From Eubacteriales bacterium (GTDB lineage Bacteria; Bacillota; Clostridia; Peptostreptococcales; Anaerovoracaceae), in NCBI GenBank assembly GCA_028704515.1, contig JAQWFH010000007.1, forward strand, positions 1 through 54,942: a stretch of 54,942 nucleotides of DNA, given 5' to 3'. A program made the translations under genes and the position numbers. Shown here one piece after another: positions 10,594-19,240 of this stretch. Below the pieces are notes generated by a model that was not told the origin of the DNA, made no database searches, and was given only the letters and a program-made list of their open reading frames with translations. Position 1 is the stretch's first letter, and each line of letters begins with the position of its first letter.

Positions 10594-12585
10594 TTAGTTT
10601 TCTTCACTTTCATCGAATTCTTCTTCGAAATCTTCATCTTCAATCTCAACAGCTTCTTCAAACTCTACGGGTTTTTCGATACAAGCCTTCAGACTTAAAC
10701 TGATTCTCTTTCTTTCTGTATCGATTTCCAAAATCATAGCGTTTACTTCCTGGTTCAATGAAATCTCATCGGCAATATTCGCAACTCTCTTGTGGTCAAC
10801 TTCTGATATATGTACCAGCCCATCAAGACCTGGTTCAATTTCAACGAACGCACCGTATTCTTTAATTTGAACAACCTTGCCGCTTACAACTTGTCCAACT
10901 TCATATTTTTCGTTGATAACAGACCATGGCTCAGGTATTGTCTGCTTAAGTCCAAGGGAAATCTTGCCCTTTTCTTCATTCATCTGCAGTATTTTAACAT
11001 GAACCTTGTCTCCGATAGCAAGTACTTCCTGAGGATGCTTAAGCTTTCCCCAAGATATTTCCGATATATGAAGAAGCCCGTCAATACCACCGATATCAAC
11101 AAATGCACCGTAGTCTGTAAAGCGCATTACAGTACCTTCAACTATATCTCCTACAGAAATCTTATCCCAAATCTCGGCAATCTTCTTTGCTTTTTCTTCT
11201 GCGAGGATTACCTTATGTGAAAATACAGCTTTTCCTCTTGTCTTATCTACGCGACTTACCTGAACATCAAGTGTTTTTCCTATAAATTCATCTGCATTTT
11301 CAACATATCTGTCGGAAAGCTGTGACATAGGTATGAAGCCTGAAACTTCTTTGAATACCGCAATAACTCCGCCGTTTACCTGCTTCACAACCTTAACGTT
11401 CAATACTGATTTATTTTCAAGAGCATCTGCAACTTCGTTCCAGTGTTCATTAACTTCAAGTCTCTTCTTGGAAAGCAGTATTTCGCCGTCCTCAGTTCTG
11501 ACTACCTTAGCCTGAATTTTGTCTCCTTCTTTAAATAAATCTGTCAGTTTCTGACCCTCTTCCAAAGAAACTTCATCCTTGGGAATAATGCCGTCTTTCT
11601 TACAGCCAAGATTAACTATTACTTCTTTCTCAGTCGCCTGAAGAACCTTACCGGTAACAATTTCTCCGCTGCGTGGTAGTCTTAAAGACTTCTCGATTTC
11701 ATCCATCAAGTCATGCATTAAATTCTTTTCGTTGTTCTCAGTGATATTTTCACTCATATTGGCAATAACCTCCTCAATTACAGTTTCGGGTGTCGAAGCA
11801 CCTGCTGCAACACCTATTTTATTACATTTTTCAACTTCTTTCAATGGCAAATCTGTTAAATTTTCAATAAAAAATGCTTTTGCACAGTTTTTGTATGCAA
11901 TTTCATATAATTTTTTGGAGTTTGAACTTTTTTTGCCTCCTATCACGATCATCATATCAACTTTTTTTGCTGTTTCTTTGCAACTATCTTGTCTTTTCTG
12001 TGTTGCGGAACAAATTGTATTGTGAACGCTAAAATTTTTACCCTGCTTATTTATATGAAAAATAACTTCATCCAGCAATTCTTTCCTTATAGTTGTTTGC
12101 GCAACTATGTAAAGATTATCCTCTTTTATATTATTCGCTTCTTCTCCTGTGGCAACTACAATTGCCTTGCCACCACACCAGCCGTTTATGCCTAGAACCT
12201 CAGGGTGATCGGCACTTCCGACAATTACTATATTTCCCCCGGCTTCGTATGCCTCTTTAACTTTGTTCTGTATTTTTTTTACATAAGGGCATGTGGCATC
12301 TACTATCTTAATTTCTTTTTCTTCAGCCTCGCTGTAAAAGGCTTGTCCTACGCCATGAGAACGTATCAGCACAGTGTCCCCGCGTGAGGCTTCACTCAGG
12401 GACGATATAATATCCAGTCCCCTATTCTTTAGATCCTCTGTAACAATATCGTTGTGAATCAAAGGCCCGCAACAATATATGCTCCCTTCGGATGGAGGTT
12501 GCTGTATAAGCTTATTTGCCATGTCTATGGCGCTCTTTACTCCGAAGCAGAACCCGGAATTTTCAGCCCTTATTATTTCTTTCAT
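10594..12585 (-). CDS. ispH: 4-hydroxy-3-methylbut-2-enyl diphosphate reductase fused to four S1 RNA-binding domains
   Basis: Residues 1-280 are IspH, the [4Fe-4S] enzyme making IPP and DMAPP in the last MEP-pathway step. The three cluster cysteines are visible: GFCFGV (C13), DATCPYV (C99) and NTICSATQ (C192), as is the substrate-site HPEV (H127). After a linker, residues about 306-632 hold four S1 OB folds, the last two closest to the consensus (DYGAFVDIGGIDGLLHISE and EYGAFVEIEPGLDGLVHISE). The acidic tail is EDEDFEEEFDESEEN. This IspH-RpsA fusion is known in Clostridia. The start overlaps the end of rarA by 23 nt, so translation is probably coupled. Very secure. Confidence 0.97.
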   Translation of the reverse strand: MKEIIRAENSGFCFGVKSAIDMANKLIQQPPSEGSIYCCGPLIHNDIVTEDLKNRGLDIISSLSEASRGDTVLIRSHGVGQAFYSEAEEKEIKIVDATCPYVKKIQNKVKEAYEAGGNIVIVGSADHPEVLGINGWCGGKAIVVATGEEANNIKEDNLYIVAQTTIRKELLDEVIFHINKQGKNFSVHNTICSATQKRQDSCKETAKKVDMMIVIGGKKSSNSKKLYEIAYKNCAKAFFIENLTDLPLKEVEKCNKIGVAAGASTPETVIEEVIANMSENITENNEKNLMHDLMDEIEKSLRLPRSGEIVTGKVLQATEKEVIVNLGCKKDGIIPKDEVSLEEGQKLTDLFKEGDKIQAKVVRTEDGEILLSKKRLEVNEHWNEVADALENKSVLNVKVVKQVNGGVIAVFKEVSGFIPMSQLSDRYVENADEFIGKTLDVQVSRVDKTRGKAVFSHKVILAEEKAKKIAEIWDKISVGDIVEGTVMRFTDYGAFVDIGGIDGLLHISEISWGKLKHPQEVLAIGDKVHVKILQMNEEKGKISLGLKQTIPEPWSVINEKYEVGQVVSGKVVQIKEYGAFVEIEPGLDGLVHISEVDHKRVANIADEISLNQEVNAMILEIDTERKRISLSLKACIEKPVEFEEAVEIEDEDFEEEFDESEEN

Positions 12586-13855
12586 CTATTTTTTTCAATC
12601 CTTCTAAAAATTTTTTAAATGCCGCTTCACTTCCGTTTTCTGTAGGTATGTAATAACGAACATTTTCCTTATATAAATTATCCGGCAGATATTGCTGAGT
12701 TACATATCCCCCAAATTCATGAGGATACTTATAATTAATGCCGATTCCCCTCTTCTCCGCCCCGCTGTAATGTGAACATTTTAAATGAAGGGGAACATCC
12801 CCGGTTTCTTTTCGTCTTAAATCGCTTAGGGCACTTTCTAATGCGTTAATGCACGAGTTTGACTTAGGACATGACGCCATCAGTATTACGGCCTGTGCAA
12901 GATTAATCCTGGCCTCAGGAAAGCCTATCATTGTAGCGGCTTGTACACATGCGGTTACGATGGAAATCGCACTCGGATATGCCATACCGATATCCTCAGA
13001 AGCTATAACCATGAGCCGCCTGCCTATCATCTGTATGTCTGCGCCCCCTTCTATAAGTCGCGCCAAATAATGAACAGCAGCATCAGGATCCGATCCTCTG
13101 ATAGACTTTTGCAAGGCCGAAAGCAGATTGTACTTGTCCTCACTTTTGTCATAAAAAAATGTCTTCCTCTGCATCGCCTCTTTCACTATTTTCAGGCTAA
13201 TTTCCTGTCCCTCAGAAAGATTTTTCCCGATAAAGGAAAGTGTGTCAAGCGCCACTCTTGCATCTCCGCCTGACATCTCTGCCATAGCTATAAGCGCATT
13301 GTCATCGTACCTTAGTTTTAGATTCCCAAGGCCTTTTTCGCAATCCGACAGCGCATTCTTCAGTATTGTCTTTATTTCATCCGCCGAAAGCCTGAAAAAT
13401 TCATATATATGACCCACTCTGCTAAGTATTGCATTGTTAATGGCAAAATACGGATTTTCTGTCGTGCTTCCTATAAATTTCACACTGCCGTCTTCAAGAG
13501 CCTTTAGTAGCGAATCCTGCTGCAATTTGTTCCAGCGATGGAATTCATCTACATACAAATAAGTATGTTCCTTTTGAAGACCGAAAAACTTCAGCTTTGC
13601 TTTATCCAGTATTTCTTTTAATTCTTTTATTCCCGATGTGGACGCGTTCAATTCATAGAAATCCGAATCCATTTCATTCGCTATTATCCTTGCAAGCGTC
13701 GTCTTGCCCGTTCCTGATGGACCGAAAAAAATAGCGGACCCGAAGGTTTTATTCTTTATTGAATTATAAAACAAGGAGCCTTCATACATGAAGTGTGATT
13801 GCCCTTTAAAATCATCAAGCTTGTCCGGTCGCATCATTGTCGATAAAGGTATCAT
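12563..13855 (-). CDS. rarA: Replication-associated recombination protein A (RarA/MgsA, AAA+ ATPase)
   Basis: RarA is a clamp-loader-like AAA+ protein acting at stalled forks. The 430-residue protein has MRPDKLDDFKGQSH at the N-terminus, Walker A FGPSGTGKTT, Walker B YVDEFHRWN (the last Asp-Glu pair is kept), sensor GSTTENPYFAIN and the C-terminal tetramerisation domain with SGAEKRGIGINYKYPHEF. AAGGACCG precedes the ATG. It lies 12 bp after the SPOR-domain gene and overlaps ispH-S1. Confidence 0.96.
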   Translation of the reverse strand: MIPLSTMMRPDKLDDFKGQSHFMYEGSLFYNSIKNKTFGSAIFFGPSGTGKTTLARIIANEMDSDFYELNASTSGIKELKEILDKAKLKFFGLQKEHTYLYVDEFHRWNKLQQDSLLKALEDGSVKFIGSTTENPYFAINNAILSRVGHIYEFFRLSADEIKTILKNALSDCEKGLGNLKLRYDDNALIAMAEMSGGDARVALDTLSFIGKNLSEGQEISLKIVKEAMQRKTFFYDKSEDKYNLLSALQKSIRGSDPDAAVHYLARLIEGGADIQMIGRRLMVIASEDIGMAYPSAISIVTACVQAATMIGFPEARINLAQAVILMASCPKSNSCINALESALSDLRRKETGDVPLHLKCSHYSGAEKRGIGINYKYPHEFGGYVTQQYLPDNLYKENVRYYIPTENGSEAAFKKFLEGLKKIDERNNKG

Positions 13856-13867
13856 TATCGGTCCTTT

Positions 13868-14401
13868 CTATATGTCTGTAATGAATATATCAGTATATAT
13901 TGTTTTGTCTATCGATGCTGCCGCAGTCCTTGCCTCTTCTTTATTGCCGAATATTTCTCCTATTACCTTGAAGCTGCCGTCCTTTTCGACGGCGGAAGCC
14001 TTTATACCGCTCGCCGATAATTCAGAAATCAGCTCATCTGCCGCTGTCTTTGTCGCAAAGCTTCCGAACTGAATGCAATATCCGCTTTTCACAGTTTCGG
14101 CTGCAGTATCTTTCCCCGCGTCCGGCGTGCTTTTTTTAGCCGACTGCTCGTCTGCTTGCTTATTCGCATCCGTAACATCCTTTTTTTCCTGACTTTTGGC
14201 AGTATCGCCCACATCCTCTTTTATTTGCGGATTGCTTTGCTCCGCATTCGATGTGAACGTTCCTAGGATGACAGGGTAAACGATAAATTTGGTCAGCAAA
14301 AAACCCGCCAGTGCCGCTGCTAATATTATAGCAAGAATTCCAAGCAAATTCACCCCTGTATTTTTACCTGGTCTCGGTCTCCGAAACGTCCTTCTCTTCA
14401 T
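13868..14401 (-). CDS. SPOR-domain membrane protein
   Basis: The 177-residue protein has a short basic cytoplasmic N-terminus (MKRRTFRRPRPGKN), one transmembrane helix (about 17-40, LLGILAIILAAALAGFLL), a charged Lys/Asp/Glu/Gln linker and a C-terminal SPOR domain starting at YCIQFGSFATKTAADELIS. SPOR domains bind denuded peptidoglycan at septa. GGGAG lies upstream of the ATG. It is first in the unit SPOR-rarA-ispH/S1; a TATAAT (minus strand, 14441-14446) upstream is a likely -10. Confidence 0.85.
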   Translation of the reverse strand: MKRRTFRRPRPGKNTGVNLLGILAIILAAALAGFLLTKFIVYPVILGTFTSNAEQSNPQIKEDVGDTAKSQEKKDVTDANKQADEQSAKKSTPDAGKDTAAETVKSGYCIQFGSFATKTAADELISELSASGIKASAVEKDGSFKVIGEIFGNKEEARTAAASIDKTIYTDIFITDI

Positions 14402-14465
14402 ATGTTTTCTCCCATTTATTTTATATTATCGTTATATAGTATTATAAGAGGAGAAACTTTATTAC

Positions 14466-14503
14466 AAAAAAGCAGCCGACACGCTTAAGTGCGAGACGAC
14501 CGC
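14466..14503 (-). terminator. Terminator of the 54-residue peptide gene
   Basis: A stem of 13 positions (11 paired, counting G-U) with a 6-nt loop is followed on the minus strand by TTTTTT. It starts about 23 bp after the stop of the small gene at 14526. Confidence 0.7.
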
Positions 14504-14525
14504 TCACTGATTTTGATTACCTGCC

Positions 14526-14690
14526 TTATCTACTTGCTACGCGTTTATCCTTTGTGCTCTTATTCAGAATCTTCTTTGCAACAACATATCCCAGCGTCAT
14601 ATCCAAGAAATATAATATTGCATAAATAGTCGTTACGGTAGTCGCATGTTTCTTGAAATCCCAATTCTTGAAATAATCTCTCATAACCAT
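14526..14690 (-). CDS. Small single-helix membrane protein, 54 residues, unknown function
   Basis: I do not recognise the family. The product starts MVMRDYFKNWDFKKH, continues with one hydrophobic segment (TVTTIYAILYFLDMTLGYVV, about 18-37) and ends with a basic tail (KKILNKSTKDKRVASR), so it should sit in the cytoplasmic membrane. Expression evidence is strong: TAGGAGG 5 nt before the ATG, a near-consensus sigma-A promoter at 14725-14753 and a terminator just after the stop. A second in-frame ATG lies two codons in. It is a monocistronic unit between sulP and the SPOR operon. Confidence 0.75.
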   Translation of the reverse strand: MVMRDYFKNWDFKKHATTVTTIYAILYFLDMTLGYVVAKKILNKSTKDKRVASR

Positions 14691-14724
14691 ATACCTCCTA
14701 TAATTTTATTATTTTATTATTTCT

Positions 14725-14753
14725 ACTATATATATTTTTGCATAAAATGTCAA
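14725..14753 (-). promoter_or_regulatory. Sigma-A promoter of the 54-residue peptide gene
   Basis: On the minus strand TTGACA is followed after 17 nt by TATAGT. The predicted start of transcription is about 28 nt upstream of the start codon, close to the TAGGAGG site. Confidence 0.75.
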
Positions 14754-14785
14754 ATTATCATTAGGTATTTGGTTAAAGTGGAACA

Positions 14786-16408
14786 TTATTTTATATGTGA
14801 AAAAATCGCATCCTTGGCATTTGGGAAGAACGAATCCTCGCCTATTATATCGGTGACTCCCGCCCTATCCAGCATTTTTCTGACTGGAGGCTGGGTACTT
14901 GAGAATTGCACTGTAACCCCTTCCTTGTGCCGTGCTTCACAATATTCCACGAAGAAGGCAACAGCGGAAGTATCCGTAAATGGAACTCCCCTCATTGATA
15001 AAATCAAAACATCTCCGGTTGCCTTGGAAAGCCCTAATTCAAGTTGATCCAGAGAGGCGAAGAATAATGAACCTGTAATATATATTACCTGGACATGGCA
15101 AGTTGTCTTGCACGGAAGTCCCATTTTCTTTGAATCCAGCTCGCTGATTGTAACTTTGAGTTGTGATATATACACAAGAAACATTGCAATTGAAAATAAT
15201 ACTCCCACAACGATAGCCACCGTTAGATCGAAAACAACCGTAGTCATCATGGTTATTAGATACTTTGCAATTCCGCCCTTGAGCTTATGAGAAAATAAAT
15301 GACGAATGCTTTGCCATTCATTCATGCGCCAGGCGGTAACCATCAGAACCCCCGCAAGCGCCGTCATTGGAATTTGAGACATTAAAGGCCCTAGCAGGAA
15401 CATTGAAAGCAACAATATAACGCCGTGTAAAATTCCTGTCAATCTCGTGTGGGAGCCCGATTTGATAGCTACGCTTGTCCTTGCTATAGCAGCTGTTGCA
15501 GGTACTCCCCCGAAGAAAGGCAATATAATATTACCCACACCCTGAGCTAGTAATTCTCTGTCTGCATTCATTCGTTCGCCCTTCATGCGCCCGGCCGCGG
15601 CACCGCACAAAAGACTTTCTATCATACAAAGCATAGCAATACTGATTGCAGGCAATAAAATTATATCCATATTAATATTTGTAACCATATCGAATGTTAT
15701 GCGGTTATTATGTATCAAAGTTTTAGGGATTACGCCGACAATTTCAACCGGGATTTTGAAAAGTACTACAAGAATAGTGGCTATGGTAACGCCGGCTAAA
15801 GAGCCTGGTATTCTTGCACCCCATTTCTTTGGCCAAAAGGCCATTAACGCAATTACAAAGATCCCTAATGCCACGGAACACCAATTCGGTGAAATTCCTC
15901 CTTTGAATATTCCTACGATCTGTTGCAAGGCGCTTCCCCCGGCCATCTCAACTCCTAACAAGTTGCCTATTTGCCCAAGCGCTATAATCACGGCAATTCC
16001 CGATGTAAACCCCCAAACAACCGGAGACGGGAGAAAGTAAACAAGATTCCCCAAACGCAAAATTCCAGCCGCAACAAGAAAAATACCTGCAAGCAATGAT
16101 GCAGCAAACAGGGTTTCAAGTCCATATCGGGAAACAAGTGGAATCAGAATAGCTGTCATAGCGCCGGTTGGCCCCGAAATCTGAAACGAGGCACCCGAAA
16201 ATGCCGAAATTACAAAAGCGGCAATGATTGCCGTAATAAGACCCGCAGCGGCATCGGCCCCGCTTCCCACTCCGAAAGCCAGAGCCAGGGGCAGTGCCAC
16301 TGCCGCCACAGTCAAACCTGAAAAAATATCTTTACGGAGATTTTTCGCATTATAGCCGTGGAATTCTTTCCTCAAATCTGCCACATAATCTGTTATCAAA
16401 TGAAACAA
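14786..16408 (-). CDS. SulP-family (SLC26) anion transporter with STAS domain
   Basis: The 540-residue protein has a SulP membrane domain (residues about 20-420; DIFSGLTVAAVALPLALAFG, ISGPTGAMTAI and FGGVPATAAIARTSVAIKSG are typical) and a C-terminal STAS domain (about 440-540; DVLILSMRGVPFTDTSAVAF). Members carry sulfate, bicarbonate or dicarboxylates; the substrate is unknown here. The start is a TTG at 16408 with AAAGGAGG at ideal spacing. It has its own consensus promoter at 16442-16470, so it is separate from the pilus genes upstream. Confidence 0.93.
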   Translation of the reverse strand: MFHLITDYVADLRKEFHGYNAKNLRKDIFSGLTVAAVALPLALAFGVGSGADAAAGLITAIIAAFVISAFSGASFQISGPTGAMTAILIPLVSRYGLETLFAASLLAGIFLVAAGILRLGNLVYFLPSPVVWGFTSGIAVIIALGQIGNLLGVEMAGGSALQQIVGIFKGGISPNWCSVALGIFVIALMAFWPKKWGARIPGSLAGVTIATILVVLFKIPVEIVGVIPKTLIHNNRITFDMVTNINMDIILLPAISIAMLCMIESLLCGAAAGRMKGERMNADRELLAQGVGNIILPFFGGVPATAAIARTSVAIKSGSHTRLTGILHGVILLLSMFLLGPLMSQIPMTALAGVLMVTAWRMNEWQSIRHLFSHKLKGGIAKYLITMMTTVVFDLTVAIVVGVLFSIAMFLVYISQLKVTISELDSKKMGLPCKTTCHVQVIYITGSLFFASLDQLELGLSKATGDVLILSMRGVPFTDTSAVAFFVEYCEARHKEGVTVQFSSTQPPVRKMLDRAGVTDIIGEDSFFPNAKDAIFSHIK

Positions 16409-16441
16409 TTTCTTCCTCCTTTATTAAGAACATACCCACCG

Positions 16442-16470
16442 ATGATAACAAAATATCCGACTTATGTCAA
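16442..16470 (-). promoter_or_regulatory. Sigma-A promoter of the SulP gene
   Basis: On the minus strand a perfect TTGACA -35 is followed after exactly 17 nt by TATCAT. It lies about 35 nt upstream of the TTG start codon of the transporter. Confidence 0.8.
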
Positions 16471-16493
16471 ATTGCTTACGTTTTTAAATCACT

Positions 16494-17027
16494 TCATTGA
16501 ATACCGCAGATAAAAGCCTCCCTTCTCATGGCGGCAATTTTATTTGCAAGCCCAAGAAGAGAAGTGTTATTTGCCGTATAGCTCTCCACAGCTGATAAAT
16601 ATTCGGCTGCAATCCCCGACACATACTTGCCAGAAAGCTCTTTTGCAAAGGCAGATATGTTTTCACATATATTGCTGTTATCACCCTTTGACGGAAAGTA
16701 CATAAGTCTGACATTTCTCGTGCGACTATCTGTATATACCGTGCTGCATGATAATGCAACCTTTCCTGCATCTAAAAGGTAATCCTCTGCAGCAATTAGG
16801 CTTATGATTGTTTTCTCTAAAATATCCAGTACACTCTTTACTCCAAGGGGACCATTCATTTTATATATCGGTTCAAAATTTGTATAATCATAAATGATTC
16901 TATCAGTTCCATCTTTTTCAACAATTCCCATAGGAAGTAAAAAATTCATTTGATTCGATAACAATATTTCTTTTTCGTATTCCTTTAAGATACCTTTTTT
17001 TAACTCAATTGCAAACGTATTACTCAT
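16494..17027 (-). CDS. DUF6382-like protein, stand-alone, last gene of the Tad locus
   Basis: This 177-residue soluble protein resembles the N-terminal DUF6382 domain found in clostridial Tad loci, usually joined to an FHA phosphopeptide-binding domain. Here no transmembrane helix or FHA domain follows: the protein ends ...RREAFICGIQ and the 85 bp after it hold only the sulP promoter. The ATG at 17027 overlaps the upstream TadE-like stop as TGATG, so translation is coupled. The family assignment is by overall pattern (FLLPMGIV, IIYDYTNFEPI, LDILEKTIISLIAAEDYLL) and should be checked. Role unknown, probably regulatory or structural in pilus assembly. Confidence 0.65.
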   Translation of the reverse strand: MSNTFAIELKKGILKEYEKEILLSNQMNFLLPMGIVEKDGTDRIIYDYTNFEPIYKMNGPLGVKSVLDILEKTIISLIAAEDYLLDAGKVALSCSTVYTDSRTRNVRLMYFPSKGDNSNICENISAFAKELSGKYVSGIAAEYLSAVESYTANNTSLLGLANKIAAMRREAFICGIQ

Positions 17028-17779
17028 CAATGCCCTCCTCCGCATTTCATACATGGCGTATAGCCTCTACTTTGTGCATCTTCCCTTTCCATCTTTATTA
17101 CATATTTATCCACGGTCGAACATTTACCGCTGTGGTAAGAGCCTCCCACACTGAAACAATAAACAGCACTTCCGTCGGCTATATTTTTCGATTTACACAT
17201 TCTGCAGGCATCATAGCTTTTTCTTACCTTTGAACTTAATATTTTCTTTACCGGATATACTTTTATCGAACTGCAATCCTCGGAATGATATCGCTCACCA
17301 TATCTTGGGAAAACCCAAACCTCTATACTTTCCTCTTCCTTTTCTAACTCCTCATATGAGGCCGCTCCCGAGCTGTCAAGCCCCCGAAAAGCGCGTAAGG
17401 TGAAATTCATTTTTGGAGATACTGCCGCTGTATAAAAAGGCAGCTTTGCGTCTGCTTCATATTTCACCGTAAAATGAATGAGATTGTCTATCCCATGTGA
17501 TGTGTAGAGATATCTATAGTTTTTTACGGCGATACTTTCCGTACCCTTTGAATTTTGCTTTATGTTATATATTAAGGTAACAGGAAACAGAGGATTGAAC
17601 TCTGTATTATATGCCGTCATAGCAACGCGACGGCCTTCATTCATTGCTATAAATCCAACGCTTTCTTCATGTGTGGCGGCCTTCATGAGCCATCCTATTG
17701 CTATGATGGCGACAAGAAAGAGAGGAAGCAGTATGGAAGCCTCAACAGCAATATAACCTTTTTTAGTATTCTTGCTCAT
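17027..17779 (-). CDS. TadE-like pseudopilin with two C-terminal Cys/His repeats
   Basis: The N-terminus (MSKNTKKGYIAVEASILLPL) is a TadE-type anchor with one transmembrane helix. The C-terminal third carries two copies of a motif of the form YH-x3-C-x(17 to about 20)-(S/G)Y-x2-C-x2-C: one from YHSEDC to CRMC, one from YHSGKC to CMKC. This spacing of His and Cys suggests a small metal-binding fold and resembles modules on some secreted nucleases. The ATG at 17779 with AGAGGGAAGAG upstream is preferred; it overlaps the end of the DUF5702-like gene by 17 nt. Coupled by TGATG to the next gene. Role inferred: minor pilin or assembly factor. Confidence 0.7.
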   Translation of the reverse strand: MSKNTKKGYIAVEASILLPLFLVAIIAIGWLMKAATHEESVGFIAMNEGRRVAMTAYNTEFNPLFPVTLIYNIKQNSKGTESIAVKNYRYLYTSHGIDNLIHFTVKYEADAKLPFYTAAVSPKMNFTLRAFRGLDSSGAASYEELEKEEESIEVWVFPRYGERYHSEDCSSIKVYPVKKILSSKVRKSYDACRMCKSKNIADGSAVYCFSVGGSYHSGKCSTVDKYVIKMEREDAQSRGYTPCMKCGGGH

Positions 17780-18893
17780 AACTATAGCTCTTCCCTCTGT
17801 AGCGCGCTGACACATCAAAACCGAAATAATGCTCTGAAATCAAGAAGCCTTCATAATAGCTCGCTTTTAGATTTATTTGAATGAGATCCATTATCCTGGT
17901 AAGCTTAGTTTTCCTGTCTAAAATAGACAAGAATATCATCAAATAATTTCCGTAATCAAGACCGTCTACCTCCTCACCTGCTACAAGCGTATTTGCATCT
18001 CTCTGCGAATCGGAAATTGCCCATCCCAGAACCACAACAAATATAGCCGCTGCTGTTGCTGTTCCTCCGGTTGCTGCCGCCGCAATAGCCGTAGCCTTTG
18101 CCATGCGTTCGGGGTCGGCATATATCTTTGCTATGTTTATAGGCGTTCTTATCTCGACGATATATTGCTTTACTTTTTCGCCATTTGCTTTGTCCGAGAC
18201 TTGCCCGCTTATTATGTACTCCACTTCATTGTTGAAAAAGCCCTCCCTTAGCCCAGGTACTTCCAGGCGGTTTCCGAAGGTTGACATTATGTAGTTTGAT
18301 GTGAGTAATATATTTCCTGTACTAGGAATCAAAGATTTTAAATCTATATCTCCCTTAATTGCCGAAAGGTTCAAATTGAAGCCGCTTCCTACAAGTCCCT
18401 CTGACGGCAGTGAGCTTATAATGCTTTCATTCTTGATAGCTCTACCCTCCTCCAAAAGAGGTGCTGCGCCCCTTTTGCTTATAATGCTTTCTATAAATCC
18501 ATACTTTGCCGCCGCAATTATCTCGTCCTCGAATAAATCTATATTCAGCATGCTGTGCTCATCGAGATCGATTCCTAGGTTGATATTTGCAGCATCATAT
18601 GACACAAGCCCTTCTCCCTCATTTTCTTTAAGATAGAACTTTAATTTATCTTCAACACTTTCCTCGGTGGCTCTAAATGCGAATATACCATAATCATCCT
18701 TTAGCATTATGTCGAATTCCGAAAGTACACTTCTCCCAGAAAGGTTCAGGATGCCATCAAGGTAGCTTTCGCTGCATCGACGATCGGCTATTTGTACGAT
18801 TAAAACCACAGATGACATCATTGCAACAATAATCATGCAAAAAAATACCGCTATACTTCCTTTTTTATTATTCCCGACGCCGCATCCGACCAT
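17763..18893 (-). CDS. DUF5702-like membrane protein of the Tad pilus locus
   Basis: The 376-residue protein starts with a short polar stretch and one transmembrane helix (KKGSIAVFFCMIIVAMMSSV) followed by a long extracytoplasmic region, as in TadG-like proteins. Its size and position between two TadE-like genes fit the DUF5702 family of clostridial Tad loci. A second hydrophobic Ala-rich segment (ATAIAAAATGGTATAAAIFV, near 270-290) is present. The start overlaps the end of tadE by 43 nt, with only a weak ribosome site, so coupling is likely. Function unknown; perhaps a pilus tip or anchor protein. Confidence 0.65.
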   Translation of the reverse strand: MVGCGVGNNKKGSIAVFFCMIIVAMMSSVVLIVQIADRRCSESYLDGILNLSGRSVLSEFDIMLKDDYGIFAFRATEESVEDKLKFYLKENEGEGLVSYDAANINLGIDLDEHSMLNIDLFEDEIIAAAKYGFIESIISKRGAAPLLEEGRAIKNESIISSLPSEGLVGSGFNLNLSAIKGDIDLKSLIPSTGNILLTSNYIMSTFGNRLEVPGLREGFFNNEVEYIISGQVSDKANGEKVKQYIVEIRTPINIAKIYADPERMAKATAIAAAATGGTATAAAIFVVVLGWAISDSQRDANTLVAGEEVDGLDYGNYLMIFLSILDRKTKLTRIMDLIQINLKASYYEGFLISEHYFGFDVSARYRGKSYSYEQEY

Positions 18894-19240
18894 CTTATGT
18901 ATTTCTCCTCATCTATAATTGTAATTTCGTCGCAGTAATCTTTTTTGAGGATAACTTTTATAAGCCCTCCTGCCTTGACCTCTTCTTTTATACTCCCCTG
19001 TATAGAATCATAAAATATACCCATTTTGTTATTCAATTCAACTCCGCCTTCTTTAAAATTTTCAGCCTTCACAGTTTCGCTTTCGTTTCCCGAACTTTGC
19101 CTGAGTACAGTATGAAGCTCAGAGACCGATGCTGCTTCGTTATACAAGCCTATCAAAATATATAATGCCGTTATAATCGAAAGAATTATGAGTGGATAAA
19201 TGATAGCGCCTTCTACGATTGCTGCACCCTTCTTGTTCAA
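18851..19240 (-). CDS. tadE: TadE-family pseudopilin
   Basis: The 129-residue product has the TadE pattern MNKKGAAIVEGAIIYPLIIL: a short basic leader, the conserved Gly and Glu around the predicted processing site, and one hydrophobic helix, then a mostly beta extracytoplasmic domain. It starts at a TTG that overlaps the stop of the pilin gene (TTGA); no ATG is available before the conserved region. Co-transcribed with the pilin and with the DUF5702-like gene, which it overlaps. Confidence 0.8.
   Translation of the reverse strand: MNKKGAAIVEGAIIYPLIILSIITALYILIGLYNEAASVSELHTVLRQSSGNESETVKAENFKEGGVELNNKMGIFYDSIQGSIKEEVKAGGLIKVILKKDYCDEITIIDEEKYIRWSDAASGIIKKEV

Noticed and set aside
15585..16040. 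Plus-strand open frame of 151 codons
   Set aside because: Antisense to the SulP transporter; Pro/Thr/Ile-rich composition is typical of the reverse of a membrane protein gene.
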